Shown here: positions 49,541 through 57,242 of the stretch, piece by piece
Layout of the letters: every line of letters begins with the position of its first letter
Position numbering within the stretch: the first letter of the stretch is position 1
Source: JACVRW01 sp963819115
GTDB taxonomy: Bacteria > Actinomycetota > Thermoleophilia > Solirubrobacterales > Thermoleophilaceae
NCBI GenBank assembly: GCA_963819115.1
Contig: CAWFUR010000011.1
Coordinates: 1,488,001 to 1,552,000 of the forward strand
Reading direction: 5' to 3'
DNA: 64,000 nucleotides
The notes under the pieces: generated by a model
What the model was told of the DNA's origin: nothing
Databases searched by the model: none
Seen by the model: the letters and a program-made list of their open reading frames with translations, nothing else
Program-made: the position numbers and the translations under genes

Positions 49541-50185
49541 CTACTTCAGCGGCTTGACGGGCAGGACGATCTTCCCGAACGTCTTGTTGGTGACCCCGGC
49601 GAACGAGGCGTACCAGGCGGCCGCCGCCGTGGCGAGGCCGAACCAGCCACCGATCTTGGTGATGTCCGAGTGCGCGCCCGCGTCACCGATCCCAAGCAGG
49701 AAGAAGGTGATCGCCAGCAGCGCGAACACGACGTTCACGGCCACGCTTACACGGAACGAGGCGATCCACATGTACGTGGTGAAGATGCCCCAGGCGATGA
49801 GGTAGAGACCCACGGCGTCTCCGACGTTCCCCGCGGGAACGTCCCCGGCGTAGAACTGCTCGAACGCCCAGAAGGACAGCCAGAACGCGCCGTATGACGT
49901 GAACGCGGTGGCGCCGAACGAGTTGTTGTTCTTGAACTCCCACATACCGGCCAGGAGCTGGGCCAGGCCTCCGTAGGCGAGGGCGAGGCCGAACACGATC
50001 GGCTCTCCCGCATCGCTGACGAGACCGGCGTTGAACATGCTGAGCACGAAGGTGGTCAGCGCGAATGCGGCGAGCCCGAGCGGAGCAGGGTCGGCGATCG
50101 CGTCGGCGACCACTGATCGGGTCTCCTGAGTTGAAGGTCGGCCGCCGCGTATCGCTTCGCGTCGCGGGGCAGTTGTGGCCTCCAT
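49541..50185 (-). CDS. satP: Acetate/succinate transporter, SatP (GPR1/FUN34/YaaH) family
   Basis: A 214-residue protein starting MEATTAPRREAIRGG at ATG 50185, where GGGAGGACC is a strong ribosome-binding site. The family signature is ADPAPLGLAAFALTTFVLSMFNAG (NPAPLGL-type motif), followed by six helices and GGLAQLLAGMWEFKNNNSFGA. It likely imports acetate with protons and so feeds acs on the same strand 1 kb away. Confidence 0.92.
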   Translation of the reverse strand: MEATTAPRREAIRGGRPSTQETRSVVADAIADPAPLGLAAFALTTFVLSMFNAGLVSDAGEPIVFGLALAYGGLAQLLAGMWEFKNNNSFGATAFTSYGAFWLSFWAFEQFYAGDVPAGNVGDAVGLYLIAWGIFTTYMWIASFRVSVAVNVVFALLAITFFLLGIGDAGAHSDITKIGGWFGLATAAAAWYASFAGVTNKTFGKIVLPVKPLK

Positions 50186-50305
50186 AGGTCCTCCCTCAGT
50201 TGCTTTCGCGATTGCACTACCCGGGGCATCTTTTGCCGACACTCGGGTACAACCGATTTGAGTGAGGAGCTCCGCCGGGGACCCGGAGCGGTTTTCACCT
50301 GCCGT

Positions 50306-50557
50306 CTAGTGCGTCCGCAGCTCGCAGTGAGTCCCCTCGGAGTTTCGGCCCTGGTCGGCCGACGGTGGCTTGATGATCAGGAGACGCACTCCGTCAAGCT
50401 CGTGGTACTCGGCGAGCTTCGCGGTGTCGCAGACCCGATCCCCGTCGCTGTCGCTCCGCACCTTCACGATGGCCTCCCCGCGGTGCGGCACGTTCACGAG
50501 GAAGTGCGGGTCGATGGCGTCGCCACCCCCGCAGCCCACGGCCAGCGCCACCAACAA
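50306..50557 (-). CDS. Small lipoprotein of unknown function
   Basis: About 83 residues from TTG 50557. LLVALAVGCGGGD forms a short hydrophobic stretch with a lipobox (LAVGC), so the mature protein starts at Cys. The n-region lacks basic residues; a start further upstream (with PRPATLLGL) would read better but has no standard start codon. The mature part is hydrophilic (VRSDSDGDRVCDTAKLAEYH). Function is unknown. Confidence 0.5.
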   Translation of the reverse strand: MLVALAVGCGGGDAIDPHFLVNVPHRGEAIVKVRSDSDGDRVCDTAKLAEYHELDGVRLLIIKPPSADQGRNSEGTHCELRTH

Positions 50558-50638
50558 CCCGAGGAGTGTGGCCGGACGCGGGATTGGGCTGAGGTTAGTA
50601 CCGGGCCTCCTAAGAGCCGCAATCCCGCTTCACGACTA

Positions 50639-50709
50639 AGGCGCCGACCGGAATCGAACCGGTGTAAACGGCTTTGCAGGCCGCTGCGTAACCACTCCGC
50701 CACGGCGCC
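50639..50709 (-). tRNA. tRNA-Cys(GCA)
   Basis: Acceptor GGCGCCG/CGGCGCC, anticodon loop TGCAAAG (anticodon GCA) closed by CGGCC with CCGTT, and T arm CCGGTTCGATTCCGG. The discriminator base is T, as usual for tRNA-Cys. CCA is not encoded. It lies alone between the lipoprotein and the ATP-binding protein. Confidence 0.93.
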
Positions 50710-50799
50710 GAGGCGGCCCTCAGGGTAGCGGCGGGCCCGGGGGTGTCCGGTGGCCCCTTCCCTCCTTCCGCGTTCATGCGTATCGTCTCCCCTCGGACT

Positions 50800-51198
50800 A
50801 TGGAGACGACCACCGTTTCCTTCTGGGTCCCAGGTGGCAGGGGAGCTGCCTCGGTGGCCCGGCATTCGGTCCTGTCGTCGGGGGCTGCGCTTTCGCCTGC
50901 CGCAAGTGGAGACCTCGCCCTGCTGGTGAGCGAGCTGGTCACGAACGCGATTCAGCACGGGGGCGCCGACGCCAGCCGGGAGATCGAGGTCACGCTGTCC
51001 GCCTGCGAGCAGCGGGTGCGCGTGGAGGTCGCCGACCCCGGCGCGGACACCGCCTCCTCCACCGAGCGGCTGACCCCTGAGGGCGGCTGGGGCCTGGTTC
51101 TCGTGGACCAGCTTTCGGAGCGCTGGGGCCGCGAGCGCACCCCGGCGGGTGGCAGCGTCGCCTGGTTCGAGCTCTCGCTCGTCGAGCGCGCCGCCTAG
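50800..51198 (+). CDS. ATP-binding anti-sigma-factor-like protein (HATPase)
   Basis: About 132 residues from ATG 50800 (ATG 50776 is possible). LALLVSELVTNAIQHGGADA is the N box of the GHKL fold, and VEVADPGADTASSTERL and GGWGLVLVDQLSERWG are the G1 and G2 boxes. It is the RsbW/SpoIIAB-like type that binds ATP and partners an anti-sigma antagonist or sigma factor. No partner is adjacent. It lies next to tRNA-Gly, 62 bp upstream. Confidence 0.83.
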   Translation: METTTVSFWVPGGRGAASVARHSVLSSGAALSPAASGDLALLVSELVTNAIQHGGADASREIEVTLSACEQRVRVEVADPGADTASSTERLTPEGGWGLVLVDQLSERWGRERTPAGGSVAWFELSLVERAA

Positions 51199-51260
51199 CC
51201 CCCCACCCCGCCGTTCAAGGCCTCCGGGGCCGCCGGACCGGGGCTATACTCGCCGTTCGC

Positions 51261-51334
51261 GCGGCTGTAGCTCAGTTGGCTAGAGCGTCTGCTTGCCATG
51301 CAGAAGGTCGTGGGTTCGAATCCCATCAGCCGCT
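51261..51334 (+). tRNA. tRNA-Gly(GCC), integration site
   Basis: Acceptor GCGGCTG/CAGCCGC, D arm GCTC...GAGC, anticodon stem TCTGC/GCAGA with loop TTGCCAT (anticodon GCC), T arm GTGGG/CCCAT. Discriminator T. The 3' 44 bases (51291-51334), from the anticodon region to the end, recur exactly at 59962-60005, showing integration of an element here. The tRNA has been kept intact by the element's copy of the 3' end. Confidence 0.95.
51291..51334 (+). repeat. attL: 44-bp direct repeat within tRNA-Gly
   Basis: Identical to 59962-60005. The similarity continues past the repeat through the terminator with only three differences in about 79 bases. It is the left end of the integrated element. Confidence 0.9.
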
Positions 51335-51339
51335 CCTCC

Positions 51340-51367
51340 AGAAAGCCCCGCTCCGGCGGGGTTTTCT
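51340..51367 (+). terminator. Terminator after tRNA-Gly (element copy)
   Basis: AGAAAGCCCCGC pairs with GCGGGGTTTTCT around TCCG, with A- and T-rich flanks that work on both strands. A second copy lies at 60011-60038. Confidence 0.85.
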
Positions 51368-52658
51368 GCGTCTCGGGCCCCGTCCGCGAGGCGTCTGGCT
51401 GGCGCTGAGGCAGCCGGATTTCTGCCCATTACTGCCCAATCGCTGGCTCCAACAAGACCGTCCAGGGCCTCCCCGTGGTCATCCTGGGAGGCGATTACCT
51501 GGGCATAGATGCCGAGCGTCATCTTAGGATCGCTGTGGCCGACCTGCCCCATCACGGTCCGTACATCGGCGCCCGCCGCGAGCATGAGACTCACGTACGT
51601 GCGCCGCAACGAATGCGGCGTGATGCGCGCGAGTGGAGCCTCACCCCTATCGGAACGGGCCGCGTTCGCGCGTGCGAGCGCGCGAGAGAAAGTCCGATTC
51701 CGGATGTTGCTCTCAGACTGACGGCCGCCCTTGGTGGTGCCGAACACGAAGTCCGCGGGCTCGGCCCAGGAGGCCCGCGCCCGGTACTCCGCGAGCACCT
51801 CCCGGGCAGGGCCGGCGTGAGCGTTACCCGGCGGATGCCCGCTGTGGTCTTCGAATCGGCCACGGATAGCCCGCCGCTGCTGAGGTCGATATCCCGCCAG
51901 TGCAGGTCGAGCGTCTCCCCGATCCGTAGGCCGGCGAGGAGGAGGGTGGCAAGTAGCGGATATCGCCACCCTACGTCTCCACTTTCGGCGTCGAACTCAC
52001 GTCCCGCCAGTAGGAGGTCTTTGGCCTGATCGGGCTGGAGGTAGGTCCGCTTCGGCTCGGAGTGCCTCAGCCGGCGCCGCTTGCCGCGCGCTGGATTGGA
52101 GGTGAGATGTCCATACTCGACAGCGGTTTCAAAGGATCGCCGCCAAGAAGGACGATCGTCTTGTTGATGCTGCCTGGGGAGAGCGCCCGAACCTTCTCCC
52201 CATTCGCCTTCCTCACGGCCAACTTCTCGGATTCGGCGACCTTCGCGGCCCGGTAGCGATCGATGCTCTCCGGCGTGAAGTCCGTCAATCCGAAGTCCTT
52301 GAAGTGCGGCAGCAGATGGTTCGACAGACGCCATCGATAGTCGGTCCGAGTACGCGGTCGAAGCTCCGGGCTCTTGCCTGCGAACCAGTCAGAGGCGAAT
52401 TCATGGAACGAGGGGACGCCTGTCCCAGCCGTGGGAACCGCTCTCCGCGGTCGCCACGCGCCCGCTCGCACAGATGCCATGAGATCCGCGAGAGCTTCTT
52501 CGGCTCGCGGGCGGGTCATGCCGGTAGCCGTGGAGCCAAGGACCTCGTGGTGGCGCCTGCCGCCTGCCCGAAAGCGCGCGTAGAACGTCGTCCCGTTCTT
52601 GCCTCGCCTCTCCACGATCGAACCTGTGGCTGCTCGGCTCATGCGGGACCATTCTCGC

Positions 52659-52991
52659 TCATGAGGCTCCTCCCACCGGCAGCAAGTCAACGCCCTCCAC
52701 TCTCGGCCGGCGATCTATCACGCCGGCCCGGAGCGACTCCGGCGTTTCGGTGCGATAGATCACGCTCAGGTCGAATCGCAGTCTGGGCTTGGGCCCGGAG
52801 CCGAGCTTGACGGCGCCCAGCTCGTCCGCGTGTGCGTAGACCCACCCAGTGCTGACTCCGAGAAGTCGCGCCGCCGTGGAGGCGTCTACAAGGCCTTCAT
52901 CCTCAGATCGGGTCGTTTGAGCCAGCGTCGGCTCGAGAGCGGACGCGACGGCGCGTGCTATCCGAGAGATATCTCGTTCATCAAGCATCAC
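52659..52991 (-). CDS. Excisionase-like helix-turn-helix protein
   Basis: A 110-residue protein with a MerR/Xis-like winged helix: EGLVDASTAARLLGVSTGWVYAHADELGAVKL. It lies directly upstream of the integrase gene, 16 bp away, the usual place for a recombination directionality factor. No other DNA-binding domain is present. It could also be a transcription regulator of the integrase. Confidence 0.7.
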   Translation of the reverse strand: MMLDERDISRIARAVASALEPTLAQTTRSEDEGLVDASTAARLLGVSTGWVYAHADELGAVKLGSGPKPRLRFDLSVIYRTETPESLRAGVIDRRPRVEGVDLLPVGGAS

Positions 52992-53727
52992 GCCAGCTCT
53001 CCTCCTTGGCCCTCACACGCGCGAGTTCCCTCTCCTCCTCAGGGGTGGCAATCACTTGGAGCCCCACGGCCCCCGTGCCACCGGCGTTTTCGGCTCTCCC
53101 GCCTTGGTCCTGGCCGGGGTGGCGGGGTGGCATCGTCAGTAGAGGGTGCTGCTCGCCTGCCACCCGCCGGTAACCGCGATCAACACGTTCAACCTGACGC
53201 CGATCTTCCAAGGATCTCAGGACTCTCCCGACACTGCGGTCCTTCGGGCTGCGGCCCACGGAGCGAGCGATGTCAGCGCGAGTCTGCGGATCGGGACCGA
53301 TAACCGCCTGCACCCGTGGCATGAGTTCACCGACGACCGGCGCCGCTGACCTTGGTACCGCTGAGGTAGGCGGATCTGCGCGCTCGACGAACACGTCCGC
53401 GTTGCTAGTTGAGAGCCGTAGCCACCGCGTCGGGGGGCGGGGGGCGGGGCGGCACTTCCACGCCTGAAGGAAGCGCCGATCGGGGTCGTCGTCGTCTTCC
53501 TGCTGAGCCAATCCGAAACCGAGCTCGACGGACGCGCCGATCGCTGACGACCCGCGATACCCGGTGACCGCCGCCGGGATGGCCGGCAACTCGGCCTTCA
53601 CGGCGGCGCAGAAGTCCGCGACGAGCGTCGCCGCCTCCTCATCCCCATGGGCCTCCGTCAGCGCGGTGAACCCCGCGATGTCCGCGAACCGGAACGCGGC
53701 GGGCTGGTCGGTGCCCGGACCCGTCAC
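52981..53727 (-). pseudogene. Chimeric ORF: cyclase N-terminus fused to a helicase/primase-type HTH tail
   Basis: The first 50 residues (FRFADIAGFTALTEAHGDEEAATL) are the start of a class III nucleotidyl cyclase domain, with the first metal Asp. They end abruptly and lead via GYRGSSAIGASVELGFG to an unrelated tail containing DPQTRADIARSVGRSPKDRSVGRVLRSLEDR, a winged helix like those ending mobile-element replication proteins. It has no complete catalytic domain. The GTG start overlaps the end of a multicopper oxidase remnant as GTGA. It is best read as a deletion fusion. Confidence 0.6.
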
Positions 53728-53774
53728 GGGTCCACGTTGAAGCTGAACATCATCCCGTTTCGGTGCTCCGCCAT
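53724..53774 (-). pseudogene. C-terminal scrap of a second multicopper oxidase
   Basis: It reads MAEHRNGMMFSFNVDP-stop, matching the end of the intact oxidase (IAEHHESGMMFSFKVEE) but not identical. Hence a diverged second oxidase gene once stood here. Its stop overlaps the cyclase-like start, as in an operon. Confidence 0.65.
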
Positions 53775-53778
53775 GCGG

Positions 53779-54207
53779 CTATTGGAGGTCGACCCCAGCG
53801 ATGATTGCGACGGCGATGATGGCCGCGGCTACCCAGTCGACGACCATGCAGAACGGCGGCCACCACCGGGTGTTGGCCACGAACTGGCGGCGGTGCTGCC
53901 ACAGGTCTTTCAGCCCGTGGCCGACATACCCCGCGACGATCAGCCACACCGACCCGGTTACAGCAACCGCTGCGACGACAACGAAGATCGATGCCACGGT
54001 GCTCTCGGCGACGATCACCTTCGGCCGACCGTCGGCCACCGCGAAGCCGATGTAGACCCCGGCGATGAGTGCCAATCCCAATGCGTAGACGGTCGCCGGG
54101 TCGAGCCACCAGAAGGCAAGTGGTGCGGCGCCGTTGACCACGCCGACCACGACACCCCAGGTGACCGCCGCGGGAATCCGGCTCGTGCGGTCGGCGGTAC
54201 TCGTCAA
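53779..54207 (-). CDS. Small membrane protein, four helices, next to the multicopper oxidase
   Basis: A 142-residue protein: AAVTWGVVVGVVNGAAPLAF, ALGLALIAGVYIGFAVADG, STVASIFVVVAAVAVTGSVWL and a C-terminal helix WAAAIIAVAIIAGV. Between them lies a basic loop (KDLWQHRRQFVANTRWW). The start is 3 bp after the oxidase stop, so they share an operon. I do not recognise the family. Confidence 0.68.
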   Translation of the reverse strand: MTSTADRTSRIPAAVTWGVVVGVVNGAAPLAFWWLDPATVYALGLALIAGVYIGFAVADGRPKVIVAESTVASIFVVVAAVAVTGSVWLIVAGYVGHGLKDLWQHRRQFVANTRWWPPFCMVVDWVAAAIIAVAIIAGVDLQ

Positions 54208-54210
54208 CCC

Positions 54211-55929
54211 CTACTCCTCGACCTTGAAGCTGAACATCATGCCGCTCTCGTGGTGCTCGGCGATGTGGCAGTGCGCCATCCACACGCCGGGGTTGGTCAC
54301 GTCGAGCAGAATGTCCACCGTCTCCCCGGTACGCACCAGCGTGGTGTCCTTCCAGACGAGATTGCTCTCGGCCACTCCGTCTCGAGCGAGCACCAGGAAG
54401 CGACCGGCTCCGTGGACATGGAACGGGTGGTGCATCGGGTGGTCGCCTGCCATCTCATTGAGCAGCCGAATCTTGATCTGGTCGCCCACCCGGAACCGCC
54501 AGTCGATGGCTGCGTTCTCGTCTCCGGTCTCGCGGTCGATCAGCTTCCAGCGCATGTTGGCCGGGGTTGTGATCCGGTTGACCTCGACCATGTCGTCTTC
54601 CCACTCGATGCCGCCCGCAGCGGCATGGTCGTGCGTCCCGTGCTCGTGTTCGCCCTCGCCGCCTCCGTGTTCGTGTCCTCCCGCCGCCTCATCAACGAGG
54701 CTCGCAGGAAGCAGCTTCATCCCACATTCTGGACAGTGGCCAGGCTCGTCACTTACGACCTCGGGGTGCATCGGGCAGGTGTAGGTGGTCACTGGGGCCT
54801 CCACCGCGAGCAGCTTCATCCCGCACCTCGGGCAGCTGCCAGGGTCGTCGTTGACCACCTCCGGGTGCATCGGGCACGCGTAGACGACGGGGCCGTCCCC
54901 GTCGGGCATCCCCATGTCCATCTCCGCGAGGAAGGCCAGCGTCTTGTCCGGCTCGGCCTCCAGGTACTCGGCGGACCTCTCGCGCACAGCGGCCATGTCG
55001 GCGTTCGTTCGCAGGACCGGGAACTGCTCTCTTAGCGATGGCTCGGCCTCGTCCTCGCCCACGCTGATCGTGGCCAGGCGATAGACCCGATCGGGCGTAC
55101 GGTGCTCGAGCGTCAGGTCGCCCGCCGTGTCGAAGAGCACATCGACCACCACACGTTCGGATGGAGCCACCACCACATCGTCCACGAACTGCTCGTGCTC
55201 GACGTGGCCGCTGTCACCGCCGACGAGCTTCATGCGCGCTCCAGGCAGCGCGACCTTGAACACCCGGGTGTTCGCAGTGTTCGTGAGGTAGAAGCGGACC
55301 ACCTCTCCACTTCGCACCGCCAGTGAGAGGTCCATCTCGCCGCCGACCAGTAGGACGTTGCCGAAGCGGCCCATCGCAACGTAGTTCGTCTCGCTGGGGC
55401 TGAACGGCGCGACCTTCCCGTCCTCGAGCAATATGTCGTCGAGGGTCAGCAACACTTCGCGGTGGGCCGCGGGCCAGTAGTCGGGGTCGGCCGGCTCCAC
55501 GAGAACGTTGCCGTACAGCCCCATCTCCTGGCCGTAGTCCTCGCGAATGTGCGGGTGATACCAGTACAGCCCAGGGTCAGGGAATGTCACGCGCGCGGTG
55601 AACCGCTCGCCGACCGCCATCGGCTGCTGGGTCTCGTGCGTGCCGTCAAAGCGGTTCTCGAGCCGCAAACCGTGCCAGTGCACCGTGGCCTCCACGTCGC
55701 CCTGGTTCTCGACGTTGACGATCACCTCCGCGCCCTCTCGGACCTTCAAGGTCGGGCCGGGGATGGACCCGTTGTAGGCCAGCATCCGCACCGTGGCGTC
55801 GCCGAGTCGCTTCGCGACCGGCGCGATCCGCAGCTCAAACTCGTCGCCGTCATCGAGCTCCACCAACTCGGGGGGATTCACCTCAGGAAGCCCCGACACG
55901 TCGGTTGGGAAGTGATCCGTGCTGCTCAT
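54211..55929 (-). CDS. Multicopper oxidase with two embedded CPMHPE/CPxCGM metal modules
   Basis: A 572-residue three-cupredoxin oxidase without signal peptide. Copper ligands lie in HWHG (84-87), WYHPHIRED (123-131), HPFHVHG (501-507) and HCHIAEHHESGMMF (553-566), a complete T1/T2/T3 set. Between cupredoxin domains two and three, residues 350-373 and 383-406 hold two near-identical modules, each CPMHPEVV then CPxCGMKL, followed by a His-rich stretch (GGHEHGGGEGEHEHGTHDH, 418-435). The modules are like the heavy-metal-binding domain of copper ATPases. The enzyme probably oxidises Cu(I) or organics, with copper captured by the inserts. Confidence 0.9.
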   Translation of the reverse strand: MSSTDHFPTDVSGLPEVNPPELVELDDGDEFELRIAPVAKRLGDATVRMLAYNGSIPGPTLKVREGAEVIVNVENQGDVEATVHWHGLRLENRFDGTHETQQPMAVGERFTARVTFPDPGLYWYHPHIREDYGQEMGLYGNVLVEPADPDYWPAAHREVLLTLDDILLEDGKVAPFSPSETNYVAMGRFGNVLLVGGEMDLSLAVRSGEVVRFYLTNTANTRVFKVALPGARMKLVGGDSGHVEHEQFVDDVVVAPSERVVVDVLFDTAGDLTLEHRTPDRVYRLATISVGEDEAEPSLREQFPVLRTNADMAAVRERSAEYLEAEPDKTLAFLAEMDMGMPDGDGPVVYACPMHPEVVNDDPGSCPRCGMKLLAVEAPVTTYTCPMHPEVVSDEPGHCPECGMKLLPASLVDEAAGGHEHGGGEGEHEHGTHDHAAAGGIEWEDDMVEVNRITTPANMRWKLIDRETGDENAAIDWRFRVGDQIKIRLLNEMAGDHPMHHPFHVHGAGRFLVLARDGVAESNLVWKDTTLVRTGETVDILLDVTNPGVWMAHCHIAEHHESGMMFSFKVEE

Positions 55930-55957
55930 CTAGCTCTCCCGTCGTCGATCCCGGCCT

Positions 55958-57079
55958 TCATACCGCCAGCCCCGGGGGTTCCGGTACCCCCAGGCCGTCA
56001 ATTCTCCGCCGCTCGATTTCTTGTGCGAGGTGCTCCGCGTCGTCTTTGACCCAGCCGAGAAGCGCCGAGCCTCTCGTGTGCTGCCACGACAGACCGAGGA
56101 AATAGAGCCCGGGTACGTCCGTCACGCCGCGTTCGTGAAGCGGCCGCCCGGCCTCGTCAAAAACGGGGACGTCGATCCACGAGTAGTGCTGCCTGAAGCC
56201 CGTCGCCCAGACCACGCCCTGCACATCGAGGGCGCTGCCGTCGCTGAACCGCACCGTCGACCCCTGGGCGTCGACGGCGCGGCCATGGATAGACACGCCG
56301 TGTTGTTTGCGGAGCTTCCTCGGGCTGGAGCCGATCAAGGTGTCGCGCCCTTCCATGCGCTTACCGACCCTCGAATCGGTGGTCTTGCGGATCAGCCCGG
56401 TCGCGTCGAGATACCGAAACAGGTCGCGCCCCAAGATGCGTTGAGGCAGCGGCGTCTGCCGTGAGCCCACCGCCAGGTGCACGACGTGCGTCGCGGTCAG
56501 CTCCTCGGCGATCTGAAAGCCCGTGTTGCCGCCCCCCACCACGAGGACACTCCCCGTCGGAACCATCTGGGGGGAGCGATAACGGGTGCTGTGGATCTGG
56601 AAGACCTCCGGGCCGAGTCCCTCCGCGATCGACGGAACGAACGGCGTCTGAAACGGACCCGTGGCGACGACCACCTGGTCGGTCTCGTAGCTCCGATCCT
56701 CCAACCGGACCAGGTATGTCCCGGTCCCCCTACTGACCGAGCGGACGCGGCTCCTTAGCTCCACCGGCAGGTCGAAACGCCGGGCGTATTCCGAGAGGTA
56801 CGCCACAACTTCGTCGCGAGCTGGGTAGCTGTCCGGATCGCCCGGGAAGTCCAGCCCGGGAAGGGCGTCATAGCGCGCTGGCGTGAAGAGCTTCAGCGAG
56901 TCCCAGCGCGCACGCCACGCCGCGCCAGGCTCGTCGGCCGCCTCCAGGATCGTGAAGTCCCGCCCCTGCCGGGCAAGGAGATACCCGATCGCCAGACCAG
57001 CTTGGCCACCCCCGATCACAACAACATCGCGACGGATGGCGGGACCACCGCCGTCTCGTTCCACCACTCCAACCTCCAC
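55958..57079 (-). CDS. Flavin-dependent monooxygenase / NAD(P)-dependent oxidoreductase (CzcO-like)
   Basis: A 373-residue protein with the FAD-binding loop VVVIGGGQAGLAIGYLLARQG, a FxGxxxHxx(Y/T)-like segment (HSTRYRSPQM), the NADPH loop VLVVGGGNTGFQIAEELTA and the ATGF motif (VVWATGFRQHY). This is the Baeyer-Villiger/CzcO kind, common beside metal-resistance genes. It lies 28 bp upstream of the oxidase on the same strand and is probably co-transcribed. The substrate is unknown. Confidence 0.84.
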   Translation of the reverse strand: MEVGVVERDGGGPAIRRDVVVIGGGQAGLAIGYLLARQGRDFTILEAADEPGAAWRARWDSLKLFTPARYDALPGLDFPGDPDSYPARDEVVAYLSEYARRFDLPVELRSRVRSVSRGTGTYLVRLEDRSYETDQVVVATGPFQTPFVPSIAEGLGPEVFQIHSTRYRSPQMVPTGSVLVVGGGNTGFQIAEELTATHVVHLAVGSRQTPLPQRILGRDLFRYLDATGLIRKTTDSRVGKRMEGRDTLIGSSPRKLRKQHGVSIHGRAVDAQGSTVRFSDGSALDVQGVVWATGFRQHYSWIDVPVFDEAGRPLHERGVTDVPGLYFLGLSWQHTRGSALLGWVKDDAEHLAQEIERRRIDGLGVPEPPGLAV

Positions 57080-57242
57080 ACGACGGCTAGGGCGAATCGA
57101 CTACCGCGGGCAGCTAAGCAGAAACACGGGAGGTAGTTGAAGGCATGGTCGGGCGCGGGACGCGCTAACTAGTCAGGTTCGGGCGAGCGAGTAGGTCGCG
57201 TACCAGGGCCGGGCCCTGCGGGAGACCGGTGACAATGGATCA
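57080..57242. other. Divergent promoter region of the cargo genes
   Basis: About 160 bp between the oxidoreductase (minus) and the permease (plus). It must contain promoters for both. I see no clear metal-regulator palindrome (such as a CsoR or CueR box) and no certain -35/-10 pair. Confidence 0.35.

Larger units (their letters stand above)
51280..52642 (-). pseudogene. Tyrosine integrase, interrupted by two frameshifts
   Basis: The N-terminal part (MSRAATGSIVERRGKNGTTF, SAM-like DNA-binding domain) begins at ATG 52642. Near 52126-52145 the frame changes to EYGHLTSNPARGKRRRLRH. The catalytic Arg is in LLLAGLRIGETLDLHW. Near 51815-51820 it changes again, giving EVLAEYRARASWAEPADFVF, then the second Arg in HSLRRTYVSLMLAAGADVRT and the nucleophile Tyr in GHSDPKMTLGIYAQV. 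All catalytic residues survive, but no single open frame holds them. The last frame runs into the tRNA (51280), so the normal stop has been lost or lay in the original attachment site. Two-frameshift decay or assembly error. Confidence 0.87.
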
